The position numbers and the translations under genes are program-made. A stretch of 64,000 nucleotides of DNA from Methylobacterium radiotolerans JCM 2831 (GTDB lineage: Bacteria > Pseudomonadota > Alphaproteobacteria > Rhizobiales > Beijerinckiaceae): assembly GCF_000019725.1 (NCBI RefSeq), contig NC_010505.1, positions 1,910,001-1,974,000 of the forward strand, read 5' to 3'. The notes beneath the pieces were generated by a model. That model worked only from the letters and a program-made list of their open reading frames with translations. It was not told the DNA's origin and did not search any database. This document shows positions 34,497 to 42,744 of the stretch, one piece after another (position 1 is the first letter of the stretch; each line of letters begins with the position of its first letter).

Positions 34497-35732
34497 GTGG
34501 ATTTCACCCTCTCCCCCTCCCAGACCCACTGGCTGACCCGCGTCCGCGCCTTCATCGAAGACGCGATCCTGCCGGCCGCCGCCGCGGTGGCGGCCGAGCG
34601 CGCGGAGAGCCGCGAACCCTCGCCCACCATGGAGCGGCTGAAGGAGAAGGCCCGGGCTGAGGGCCTGTGGAACCTGTTCCTGCCGCCCTCCCCCGAGCAC
34701 GACACCGACGCCTATCGCGGCGCCGGCCTGACCAACCTCGACTACGCGCTGTGCGCCGAAGAGATGGGCCGGGTCGGGATCGCCTCGGAGGTGTTCAACT
34801 GCGCGGCGCCCGACACCGGCAACATGGAGGTGCTGCACCGCTACGGCACCGCGGCCCAGAAAGACCGGTGGCTCAAGCCCCTGATGGCCGGCGAGATCCG
34901 CTCGGCCTTCCTGATGACCGAGCCGGAGGTCGCCTCCTCGGACGCCACCAACATCGCGACGGCGATCCGCCGCGACGGCGACCACTACGTCGTCGACGGC
35001 CGCAAGTGGTGGTCGACCGGCGTCGGCGACCCGCGCTGCAGGATCGCGATCCTGATGGGCAAGACCGACCCGGAGGCCCCCCGCCACCGGCAGCAATCGC
35101 AGATCCTCGTGCCCATGGACACGCCGGGCGTGCGCGTCGAGCGCCTGCTCCCGGTTTTCGGCTACGAGGACGCCCCCAAGGGCCACGGCGAGGTGGTGCT
35201 GGAGAATGTCCGCGTCCCGGCCGGGAACCTCATCCTCGGCGAGGGGCGCGGCTTCGAGATCGCGCAAGGCAGGCTCGGGCCGGGCCGCATCCACCACTGC
35301 ATGCGCACCGTCGGGGCCGCCGAGGTGGCGCTGGAGGCCATGGCGCGGCGGCTCGTGTCCCGGGTCGCCTTCGGCAAGCGGATCAGCGAGCAGTCGGTCT
35401 GGGAGCAGCGGGTCGCCGAGGCGCGGATCGACATCGAGATGACCCGCCTCCTCTGCCTGAAGGCCGCCGACATGATGGACAAGGTCGGCAACAAGGGCGC
35501 CAAGCTCGAGATCGCCATGATCAAGGTCGCGGCGCCGCGGGTGGCGCTGAAGGTGATCGACGACGCCATCCAGGCCCATGGCGGGGCCGGCGTCTCGGAG
35601 GATTTCGGTCTCGCCAAAATGTACGCCCATATCCGCACCCTGCGGCTCGCCGACGGGCCCGACGAGGTCCACAATCGCTCGATCGCCCGGCTGGAATTCG
35701 GGCGCTACACCAATGCCCGGGAGGGGGCATGA
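34497..35732 (+). CDS. Acyl-CoA dehydrogenase, ACAD10/11-like
   Basis: The gene encodes 411 residues, a complete FAD-dependent acyl-CoA dehydrogenase. FAD binding is through [20 protein letters not shown]; the ASSDATN form is characteristic of the ACAD10/ACAD11 clade. The C-terminal helices contain [23 protein letters not shown] and [39 protein letters not shown]. It starts with GTG at 34497 after AGGGAG. It overlaps the following kinase gene by 4 bases. In mammals ACAD11 fuses these two activities; here they are separate adjacent genes. Confidence 0.93.
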   Translation: MDFTLSPSQTHWLTRVRAFIEDAILPAAAAVAAERAESREPSPTMERLKEKARAEGLWNLFLPPSPEHDTDAYRGAGLTNLDYALCAEEMGRVGIASEVFNCAAPDTGNMEVLHRYGTAAQKDRWLKPLMAGEIRSAFLMTEPEVASSDATNIATAIRRDGDHYVVDGRKWWSTGVGDPRCRIAILMGKTDPEAPRHRQQSQILVPMDTPGVRVERLLPVFGYEDAPKGHGEVVLENVRVPAGNLILGEGRGFEIAQGRLGPGRIHHCMRTVGAAEVALEAMARRLVSRVAFGKRISEQSVWEQRVAEARIDIEMTRLLCLKAADMMDKVGNKGAKLEIAMIKVAAPRVALKVIDDAIQAHGGAGVSEDFGLAKMYAHIRTLRLADGPDEVHNRSIARLEFGRYTNAREGA

Positions 35733-36787
35733 GCGACGCCGAAATCTTCTCCGGCGTGAAGCCGGTCGAGCCGCGCCACCGGATCGACGAGGCGAAGCTC
35801 GCCGCCTGGATGGACGCGCACGTCCGGGGCTTCGCCGGCCCGCTCACCGTGCAGCAGTTCCGCGGCGGCCAGTCGAACCCGACCTACCGGCTCGACACGC
35901 CGGGCCAGGCCTACGTGCTGCGCCGAAAGCCGTTCGGCGCGCTCCTGCCCTCCGCGCACGCGGTGGACCGCGAGTTCCGGGTGATCGGTGCCCTCTACGG
36001 CGAGGGGTTTCCGGTGCCGCGGCCCTTCGCGCTGTGCGAGGACCCGGAGGTCATCGGCGCGGCCTTCTACGTGATGGAGGCGGTGGACGGCGCCGTGCAC
36101 TGGGACGGCGCCCTGCCGGGCCTCGACCCCCATGCCCGCCACCGGCACTACGCCGCGATGATCGCGACGCTGGCGCGCCTCCACGCCATCGACCCGGAGG
36201 CGGCGGGGCTGTCCGATTACGGCCGGCCCGGCAATCACTTCGCCCGGCAGGTCGACCGCTGGACCCGCCAATACCGCGCCGCCGAGGACGGGCGGCTGGA
36301 GGACGTGGAGCGGCTGATCGCGTGGCTGCCCCGCACCGTGCCGGAGCAGCAGGGCGCCTGCGTGGTCCACGGCGATTACCGCCTCGACAACCTGATTTTT
36401 TCGCCAGATGGCGGTGTCAGCGCCGTGCTCGACTGGGAATTGTCGACGCTGGGCGATCCGCTCGCCGATTTCAGCTACCTGCTGATGCAGTGGGCATTGC
36501 CGGCGGACGGGCGCAGCGGGCTGGGCGGGCTCGACCTCCAGGCGCTCGGCATCCCCACGCGGGACGAGGCGGTGGCGCTCTACTGCCGGGCGTCGGATCG
36601 CAGAGACCTGCCCGATCTCGACTGGTACTTCGCCTACAACTTGTTCCGCTTGGTCGGCATCCTCCAGGGCGTGGCGGCCCGCGCCAAGGCCGGCAACGCC
36701 GCGAGCGAGCACGCCGCCGCGATGGCGGCGCGGGTGCCGAAACTCGCCGCTGCGGCCTGGGGCTTCGCCGAGCGGGCGGGGGCGTGA
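35729..36787 (+). CDS. Phosphotransferase (aminoglycoside-phosphotransferase fold), ACAD11 kinase-domain-like
   Basis: The gene encodes 352 residues. The ATP-binding N-terminal part reads [12 protein letters not shown] and [24 protein letters not shown], as in the N-terminal domain of ACAD10/11. The catalytic loop is HGDYRLDN (214-221, Asp216 the base) and the metal-binding segment is [13 protein letters not shown] (235 onward). LvaA of the levulinate pathway is of this type and phosphorylates a 4-hydroxyacyl-CoA; that role is a reasonable inference here. The start ATG overlaps the upstream stop (ATGA). Confidence 0.9.
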   Translation: MSDAEIFSGVKPVEPRHRIDEAKLAAWMDAHVRGFAGPLTVQQFRGGQSNPTYRLDTPGQAYVLRRKPFGALLPSAHAVDREFRVIGALYGEGFPVPRPFALCEDPEVIGAAFYVMEAVDGAVHWDGALPGLDPHARHRHYAAMIATLARLHAIDPEAAGLSDYGRPGNHFARQVDRWTRQYRAAEDGRLEDVERLIAWLPRTVPEQQGACVVHGDYRLDNLIFSPDGGVSAVLDWELSTLGDPLADFSYLLMQWALPADGRSGLGGLDLQALGIPTRDEAVALYCRASDRRDLPDLDWYFAYNLFRLVGILQGVAARAKAGNAASEHAAAMAARVPKLAAAAWGFAERAGA

Positions 36788-36789
36788 GC

Positions 36790-37566
36790 ATGGACCTCGC
36801 TGGCCGCGTCGTCGCCGTCACGGGGGCCGCCCGGGGCATCGGCCGGGCGCTCGCGGAAGCCGCACGGGCGCGGGGCGCGACGGTCGTGGCCCTCGACCGG
36901 GACGGGGCCGGGGCGGAGGCGGTGGCGGCGGGACTCGGCGGCCGGGCCTTCGCCCTCGACGTGGGCGATGCGGTGGCGGTCTCCGCCATCCTGGCGCGCA
37001 TCGAGGCCGAGATCGGCCCGGTCGCGCTGTACTGTTCCAACGCCGGCCTCCTGGAGCGCGACCCCGATCCGGATCTGGCCACCTCCGCCGACCCGGAGAG
37101 CTGGGCGCGTGCCTTCGCGGTGAACGTGATGGGCCACGTCCACGCGGCGCGGGTGCTGGTCCCGCTCTGGCGCGCCCGGGGCGGCGGCGCGTTCCTCGGC
37201 ACGGTCTCGGCGGCGGGGCTGCTCAGCCAGATCGGCAGCGCCACCTACGGTTCCACCAAGCACGCGGCGCTCGCCTTCCTGGAGCATATCGCCATCGCCC
37301 ATGCCGAGGACGGGATCCGGGTCGCCGCCCTGTGCCCGCAGGGCGTCGACACCGCCATGCTGGGGGAAGCCAGCGCCGCGTCGCGCGACGGCGTGCTGAC
37401 GCCGGAGGTCGTCGCCGAGGCGGCCCTGGACGGGCTGGCGTCGGGGCGCTTCCTGATCCTGCCGCACCCGCAGGTGGCGGATTACGCCCGCCGCCGGGCC
37501 GAGGACCCCGAGCGCTGGCTCGCCGGCATGGCGCGCCTGCGCCGGTCGATGCGGGCGGGAGCGTGA
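36790..37566 (+). CDS. Short-chain dehydrogenase/reductase
   Basis: The gene encodes 258 residues with the SDR motifs VTGAARGIGRAL at 10-21, a CSNAG loop where NNAG is usual, and the catalytic YGSTK (Tyr-x-x-x-Lys). The fold is NAD(P)-binding. The start ATG 36790 is just after the kinase stop; GTG 36784 would add two residues. Likely role: oxidation or reduction of a hydroxyacyl/ketoacyl intermediate of the cluster. A REP-like palindrome follows the stop. Confidence 0.9.
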   Translation: MDLAGRVVAVTGAARGIGRALAEAARARGATVVALDRDGAGAEAVAAGLGGRAFALDVGDAVAVSAILARIEAEIGPVALYCSNAGLLERDPDPDLATSADPESWARAFAVNVMGHVHAARVLVPLWRARGGGAFLGTVSAAGLLSQIGSATYGSTKHAALAFLEHIAIAHAEDGIRVAALCPQGVDTAMLGEASAASRDGVLTPEVVAEAALDGLASGRFLILPHPQVADYARRRAEDPERWLAGMARLRRSMRAGA

Positions 37567-37610
37567 GGATGGGCGGCTCCGGGCTATCCCACCGATGGCC
37601 GGATGAGGCG

Positions 37611-37644
37611 CGCGTCCCCTCTCCCGCACGGGAGAGGGGACGCG
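37611..37644. repeat. Single REP-like palindrome with 16-bp arms
   Basis: The CCCTCTCCCG/CGGGAGAGGG unit is extended outward so that the arms CGCGTCCCCTCTCCCG and CGGGAGAGGGGACGCG pair perfectly around CA. It sits between the two SDR genes and can form a very stable RNA hairpin. Confidence 0.85.
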
Positions 37645-37714
37645 TCGCGACCATCACGATCCGCGAACCAAGAATGGAAGCCGTTCGCCGCTTCACGCAG
37701 CGCAGAGTCTCGCC

Positions 37715-38485
37715 ATGTCCCTGTTCGACCTGACCGGCAAGGTCGCCCTCATCACCGGCTCGTCCCGGGGCATCGGGCGGGCGATCGCCCTGCGGATGGC
37801 CGAGCACGGCGCCCGCGTGGTGATCTCCTCGCGCAAGCGCGAGGCCTGCGCGGCGGTGGTCGCCGAGATCGAGGCCGCGCACGGCGCCGGCCGGGCGGTG
37901 GCGATTCCGGCCAGCATCTCGGTGAAGGCCGAGCTGGAACACCTCGTCGCCGAGACCGAGAGCCGGCTCGGGCCGGTCGACGTTCTGGTCTGCAACGCCG
38001 CCAGCAATCCCTATTACGGGCCGCTGGCCGGCATCTCCGACGCGCAGTTCCGAAAGATCCTCGAGAACAACGTCCTGTCGAACCACTGGCTGATCCAGAT
38101 GGTCGCCCCCGGCATGGTGGCGCGGCGGGACGGGGCGATCGTCATCGTCTCCTCGATCGGGGCGCTCAAGGGTTCGCCCGTGATCGGCGCCTACAACGTC
38201 TCGAAGGCCGCCGACCTCCAGCTCGCCCGCAACTACGCGGTGGAGTACGGGCCCGCCAACGTGCGGGTGAACTGCCTGTGCCCGGGCCTGATCCGCACCG
38301 ATTTCGCCCGCGCCCTGTGGGAGAATCCCGACATGCTGGCCGCCACCACGGACGCCGCCCCCCTGCGCCGGATCGGCGAGCCCGACGAGATCGCCGGCGC
38401 CGCCGTGTTCCTGGCCTCGGCGGCCGGCCGGTTCGTGACCGGCCAGGCGCTCGTGATCGACGGCGGCGTGACCATCGCCCGATGA
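37715..38485 (+). CDS. Short-chain dehydrogenase/reductase
   Basis: The gene encodes 256 residues with ALITGSSRGIGRAIALRM near the N-terminus, the CNAAS loop, the catalytic YNVSK, and NCLCPGLIRTDF after it. The end FLASAAGRFVTGQALVIDGG is typical of classical SDRs. It resembles the DHRS4/3-oxoacyl-reductase-like group. Its stop overlaps the ATG of the acyl-CoA ligase by 4 bases. It probably acts on a hydroxy- or keto-acyl intermediate. Confidence 0.92.
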   Translation: MSLFDLTGKVALITGSSRGIGRAIALRMAEHGARVVISSRKREACAAVVAEIEAAHGAGRAVAIPASISVKAELEHLVAETESRLGPVDVLVCNAASNPYYGPLAGISDAQFRKILENNVLSNHWLIQMVAPGMVARRDGAIVIVSSIGALKGSPVIGAYNVSKAADLQLARNYAVEYGPANVRVNCLCPGLIRTDFARALWENPDMLAATTDAAPLRRIGEPDEIAGAAVFLASAAGRFVTGQALVIDGGVTIAR

Positions 38486-40254
38486 GCCCCGATCCCCGCA
38501 TCCCCGCCGGCTGGCCGGCCCTGCCCTTCCGCGAGGCCGAGGCGCGGCTCACCGCCCCGGGTGCGCCCTTCGCCATCACGACCATCGCCATCCGGGGCGT
38601 GCCGACCCGGATCTGGGAGAAGGCCCCGCCGACGCTGGGCGACCTGTTCAAGATCGCGCGCGGCCACGGGGACAAGACCTTCGTGGTCTACCGCGACGAG
38701 CGGGTGACCTTCACGGGCTTCGCCCGCGCCGCCACCGCCCTGGCGCGGGCCCTGGTCGAGGCCGGCGTGCGCAAGGGCGACCGGGTCGCCATCGCGCAGC
38801 GCAACCTGCCCGAATGGCCGGTGAGTTATTTCGGCGCGCTGCTCGCCGGGGCGATCGCGACGCCGCTCAACGCGTGGTGGACCGGGCCCGAACTCGCCTA
38901 CGGCCTGCAGCATTCGGGCGCGCGGGTGCTGATCGCCGACGGCGAGCGCTTCGACCGCATCGCCCCGCACCTGCCCGAATGCCCGGCCCTGGAGCGGGTC
39001 CTCACCGCGCGGACGGCGCGGGACCCCCGGGCGACGCCGCTCGCCGACATCCTCGGGCCAGTCCGGGACTGGGGCGCCCTGCCCGACCTGCCCCTGCCCG
39101 ACATCGCCCTCGACCCGGAGGACGACGCGACCCTGTTCTACACCTCGGGCACGACCGGCAGGCCCAAGGGCGCGGTCGGCACGCACCGGGCGGCCGCCAC
39201 CACGGTGATGGCCTACCCCTACTCGGCGGCGCGCAGCGCCCTGCGCCGGGGCGAGGCGCCGCCGAAGCCCGACCCGGCCGCGCCGCAGCGGGCGGCGCTG
39301 CTGGTGATCCCGCTGTTCCACGTCACCGGCTGCCACGCGAGCCTCGGGGCGGCCCTCTACGGCGGCCACCGGCTGGTGATGATGCACCGCTGGGACGCGA
39401 ACGCGGCTCTCGACCTGATCGAGGCGGAGGGCTGCACCAGCGCGGGCGGCGTCCCGACCATCGCGTGGCAGCTCGCCACCGCGGCCCGGGAGGCCGGCCG
39501 GCCCCTGCCGACCCTCGAGGGCGTCACCTACGGCGGCGCTCCAGCGGCCGGCGACCTCGTGCGGGCGCTGGGCGAGGCCCTGCCGCGGGTCGTCCCGGGC
39601 ACCGGCTGGGGCATGACCGAGACCTCGGCGACCTTCACCCACCACCAGGGCGAGGATTACCTCGCCCACCCGGAATCCTGCGGCCCGCCTTTGCCGGTCT
39701 GCGAGGTGCGGATCGTCGATCCCCTCGGGGAGCCGCTGCCGCCGGGCAGCATCGGCGAGCTCTGCGCGAAGGGCCCCAACGTGGTCCGCGGCTACTGGGA
39801 CGACCCGGCGGCCACCGCGGAGGTGCTCTCCGAGGGCTGGCTGCGCACCGGCGACCTCGCCCGCGCCGACGACGAGGGCTTCCTGACCATCGTCGACCGG
39901 ATCAAGGACATGCTGATCCGCGGCGGCGAGAACATCTACTGCTGCGAGGTCGAGAACGCCCTCTACGCGCATCCGGACGTGATCGACGCCGTGGTGCTGC
40001 CGGTGCCCCACCCGACGCTGGGCGAGGAGCCGGGCGCCATCGTGGTGCTGGCCGAGGGCGCCGAGACCGGCCCGGAGGCGATCCGCGCCTTCGCGGCCGA
40101 GCGGCTCGCGGCGTTCAAGGTGCCGGTGCGGATCGAGATCTGGGACGGGCTCCTGCCCCGCAACCCCGCCGGGAAGATCCTGCGGGCGCCCCTGCGGGCG
40201 GTGTTCGCGGCCGGTTCAGGTCAGAACGGCTCGCCCTCGTCGTCCGGGCGATAG
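38482..40254 (+). CDS. AMP-forming acyl-CoA ligase
   Basis: The gene encodes 590 residues of the ANL superfamily. The ATP/AMP signature is YTSGTTGRPKGAVGTH near residue 220. YGGAP, GTGWGMTETSATFTHH and the hinge region WLRTGDLARADDEGFLTIVDRIKDMLIRGGENIY are clear, and the catalytic lysine is in RNPAGKILRAPL. It activates a carboxylic acid to its CoA ester. The substrate is unknown; its position after the transporter and acyl-CoA dehydrogenase genes suggests it starts the pathway. The last residues (AAGSGQNGSPSSSGR) extend past the usual end and overlap the convergent gene by 34 bases. Confidence 0.92.
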   Translation: MSPDPRIPAGWPALPFREAEARLTAPGAPFAITTIAIRGVPTRIWEKAPPTLGDLFKIARGHGDKTFVVYRDERVTFTGFARAATALARALVEAGVRKGDRVAIAQRNLPEWPVSYFGALLAGAIATPLNAWWTGPELAYGLQHSGARVLIADGERFDRIAPHLPECPALERVLTARTARDPRATPLADILGPVRDWGALPDLPLPDIALDPEDDATLFYTSGTTGRPKGAVGTHRAAATTVMAYPYSAARSALRRGEAPPKPDPAAPQRAALLVIPLFHVTGCHASLGAALYGGHRLVMMHRWDANAALDLIEAEGCTSAGGVPTIAWQLATAAREAGRPLPTLEGVTYGGAPAAGDLVRALGEALPRVVPGTGWGMTETSATFTHHQGEDYLAHPESCGPPLPVCEVRIVDPLGEPLPPGSIGELCAKGPNVVRGYWDDPAATAEVLSEGWLRTGDLARADDEGFLTIVDRIKDMLIRGGENIYCCEVENALYAHPDVIDAVVLPVPHPTLGEEPGAIVVLAEGAETGPEAIRAFAAERLAAFKVPVRIEIWDGLLPRNPAGKILRAPLRAVFAAGSGQNGSPSSSGR

Positions 40255-40838
40255 ACCCGCAGGGTGCGGCCGTCGGGGAACTGCACCGTCCGGCGGTGGA
40301 CGACGACGTAGCCGGCGGCCTGGGCGCTGCTGAGGCGGTCGAGGCGGTCGTCGGTGTAGCCCGACGCGTAACCCGGCGCGTAGCCGTAGCCGTAGCCGTA
40401 GCCGTAGCCCGGCCCGTAATTGTAGGCCCGGTAGCGGGCGTAGCCTTCCGGGGGCGGCGGCGCGGCCGCGACGACCTGCGGGGCGCCCCGGACGGTCCGG
40501 GCCGGCGCGGCGGCGACGCGGGCGCGGCGCGCGGCGGCGACCCGCTTGGGCGCCGACGCCGCGCGGGCGGTCTTCCGCTCCGGCGCGCGCCGCGCGGCCA
40601 CGGCCTTCCGCCGGGCGGGGGCCGCCCGGGTCTCGGTCGCGGCGGCGGGGGTCGCGGCCTGGGTCGAGGCGGACGGCGCCGGTGCGGCCGCCTTCGGGTC
40701 CGCGGCCGGCGCCTTCGGGGACGCGGCCTTGTGGGCCGGCGGGTCCGTCCAGGTCGTGGCGACGGATTCGGCGGAGGCGCCACCGATCCCCAGGACCAGC
40801 ATGAGGGCGGCGAGGCTCGTTCGCGCACCGTGCGGCAT
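40221..40838 (-). CDS. Exported Ala/Pro-rich protein with Gly-Tyr repeat, unknown function
   Basis: The gene encodes 205 residues. The signal peptide (TSLAALMLVLGIGGASA) is followed by an Ala/Pro/Lys/Arg-rich low-complexity stretch and then a Tyr/Gly-rich stretch. The latter has five Gly-Tyr units in tandem (within PGYGYGYGYGYAPGY). The C-terminal VVVHRRTVQFPDGRTLRVYRPDDEGEPF may be a folded beta hairpin. Such surface or cell-wall-associated proteins are poorly conserved. Its 3' end overlaps the acyl-CoA ligase gene by 34 bases on the opposite strand. Confidence 0.65.
   Translation of the reverse strand: MPHGARTSLAALMLVLGIGGASAESVATTWTDPPAHKAASPKAPAADPKAAAPAPSASTQAATPAAATETRAAPARRKAVAARRAPERKTARAASAPKRVAAARRARVAAAPARTVRGAPQVVAAAPPPPEGYARYRAYNYGPGYGYGYGYGYAPGYASGYTDDRLDRLSSAQAAGYVVVHRRTVQFPDGRTLRVYRPDDEGEPF
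40380..40409. repeat. Hexanucleotide repeat, five GTAGCC units
   Basis: GTAGCC occurs five times in a row and encodes (Gly-Tyr)5 on the minus strand. Changes in copy number would keep frame and only alter repeat length. Confidence 0.85.
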
Positions 40839-41093
40839 GGCGCCCTCCTGTCATCGCGGGGTTTCGGACAGATCCGCGGGGCAGCGCAACAATAGATCGA
40901 ACCGCCGCGCAGGGGAATCGCGTCGCTGCATTTCCACCAGGATCGCCGAAACACGTTTAATACGGATGACGGCCGGCGCCGGACGCGGACGGGCCGTCCG
41001 ACGACCGGCGGCGGCGATACCAGCGATGGAACCCGCGACCGAGGCCCGCGACGAGCCCGCGGAACCCGCGGCGCCGCGCGCGGTTGCTCCGCC

Positions 41094-41339
41094 ATGTCCG
41101 CCCCCGCCGATGCGTCCTCCGGTCACCCACCCGGCCTTCGGGTGAGCGTCGACCTCAACCTGTGCCAGGCCTACGCCCAGTGCTGCTACGCGGCGCCGCG
41201 GCACTTCCGCATCGAGGGGCACGAGGCCCTGTTCTACGATCCCGCCCCCGCCGCGCGGGACCGGGACGACATCGAGCGGGCGCGCGTCGCCTGCCCGGTC
41301 CAGGCGATCCGGGTCGAGGATCCGGAGCGGGGCGCCTGA
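41094..41339 (+). CDS. Small [3Fe-4S]-type ferredoxin, P450 redox partner
   Basis: The gene encodes 81 residues. The cluster motif is C24-x5-C30 with C67-P (CQAYAQCCYAAP and ACPVQAI), lacking the middle cysteine of a 4Fe-4S motif. This pattern is usual for actinobacterial and alphaproteobacterial P450-associated ferredoxins. Cys31 adjacent to Cys30 is unusual. Its stop overlaps the start of a ferredoxin reductase gene, and a P450 gene follows, so its role as electron carrier between them is well supported by context. Confidence 0.88.
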   Translation: MSAPADASSGHPPGLRVSVDLNLCQAYAQCCYAAPRHFRIEGHEALFYDPAPAARDRDDIERARVACPVQAIRVEDPERGA

Positions 41340-42610
41340 TGGCGTGGGAGTCCGGGCGTGTCCTGATCGTGGGCGCCGGCCTCGCGGCGCTGCGCGGGGC
41401 CGAGGCCCTGCGCGAAGCGGGCTTCTCCGGCCCGCTGACGATCGTCGGCGACGAGCCCCATTTTCCCTACGACAGGCCGCCGCTCTCGAAGCACGTCCTC
41501 ACCGGCGCGATCCCGGCGGAGGCCACGACCCTGCCGGGAATCGGCGCCCTCGCGGCGGAGTGGCAGCTCGGCAGCGCGGCGCAGCGCCTCGACCGGCAGG
41601 CGCGCACGGTCAGCCTCGCGGACGGGCGGATCCTCCCCTACGACCGCCTGCTCATCGCCACCGGCACCCGCGCCCGGCCTTGGGCGAATCCGCACGAGGG
41701 CCGCCTCGCCGGCGTCTTCACCCTGCGCGGGCGGGACGACGCCGCCGCCCTGCGGCGGGCGCTGGCCGCCGGCCCGAAGCACGTGCTGGTGATCGGCGCC
41801 GGTTTCATCGGCTGCGAGGTCGCGAGCCTGTGCCGGCAGCTCGACCTGCCGGTCACCCTGGTCGAGCCGGGCCCGACGCCGCTGGGCCGCGTCCTCGGCA
41901 GCACCGTCGGGGCGTTCATCGGCGCGATCCACGAGGGCCACGGCGTCGCGCTGCGGTGCGGCCGCGAGGTCGAGTGGCTGGAGGGCCGGGACGGCCGGCT
42001 GGTTCGCGCCCATCTCGTCGACGGCAGCAGCCTCGCGGCCGACATCGCCGTCATCGCCCTGGGGGCCGTGCGCAACACCGAGTGGCTCGACGGGGCCGGC
42101 CTGTCGGCGGATCCGGGCGGGGTCGATTGCGACGCCCGCGGCCACGTCCTCGATACCGACGGCAGGCCCGACCCGCGCATCGCCGCCGCCGGCGACGTGG
42201 CGCGCTTTCCCCACCCGCTCTACGACGGCCGGCGCGTCGCCCTGGAGCACTGGAGCCACGCGGTGGCGCAGGGCGTCCATGCCGGCCGGCTCCTCGCCGG
42301 CGCGGAGCCCGGGGCGCCCTACGGCGCCCTGCCGACCTTCTGGTCGACGCAGGGCGACCTCGTGGTGAAATCCGTCGGCCTGACCGAGGGCGCCGACGCG
42401 GTGGCGATCACGCAGGGTGACGCGGCCGCCGGCCGGTTCGTCGCCACCTACGGCCGCGCGGGGCGCTGCATCGCGGCGGTCTCGGTGGATTCCGCCCGCT
42501 GGCTGCCGGCCCATGCCGAGCTGGTCGAGACCCGCGCGCCGTTCCCGCCCGAGGGCGCCGCGACCGACCGACCGAAGGGCGTCACGGTCTTCGAGCCGGG
42601 CTTCGCCTAG
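41339..42610 (+). CDS. FAD-dependent ferredoxin reductase (rubredoxin/putidaredoxin-reductase type)
   Basis: The gene encodes 423 residues. The FAD site is VLIVGAGLAALRGAEALR at the N-terminus, followed by PPLSK and LLIATGTRAR. The NAD site is VLVIGAGFIGCEVASL (about residue 145). IAAAGDVARFPHP is the second FAD contact, and the C-terminal domain ends as in PdR-like reductases. It passes electrons from NAD(P)H to the adjacent ferredoxin. The start ATG (41339) overlaps the ferredoxin stop (TGATG), so expression is coupled. Confidence 0.93.
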   Translation: MAWESGRVLIVGAGLAALRGAEALREAGFSGPLTIVGDEPHFPYDRPPLSKHVLTGAIPAEATTLPGIGALAAEWQLGSAAQRLDRQARTVSLADGRILPYDRLLIATGTRARPWANPHEGRLAGVFTLRGRDDAAALRRALAAGPKHVLVIGAGFIGCEVASLCRQLDLPVTLVEPGPTPLGRVLGSTVGAFIGAIHEGHGVALRCGREVEWLEGRDGRLVRAHLVDGSSLAADIAVIALGAVRNTEWLDGAGLSADPGGVDCDARGHVLDTDGRPDPRIAAAGDVARFPHPLYDGRRVALEHWSHAVAQGVHAGRLLAGAEPGAPYGALPTFWSTQGDLVVKSVGLTEGADAVAITQGDAAAGRFVATYGRAGRCIAAVSVDSARWLPAHAELVETRAPFPPEGAATDRPKGVTVFEPGFA

Positions 42611-42744
42611 GACCGCCCGACCGCGTCGCGCGGACGATGCGGACCCGGATGCGGAACCGCCACGATGCGCGAAGCCTTTGCTGTCGCGGCATCTGTCCCG
42701 AAGGCCGGTGGCCGCCGTCCGGGTCGATGTGTGAAGGAGACCGC

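Noticed and set aside
31571..37644. CRISPR array made of the CCCTCTCCCG palindromes
   Set aside because: Only five units spread over 6 kb in alternating orientation, each within a gene gap; there is no regular spacer length and no cas gene.
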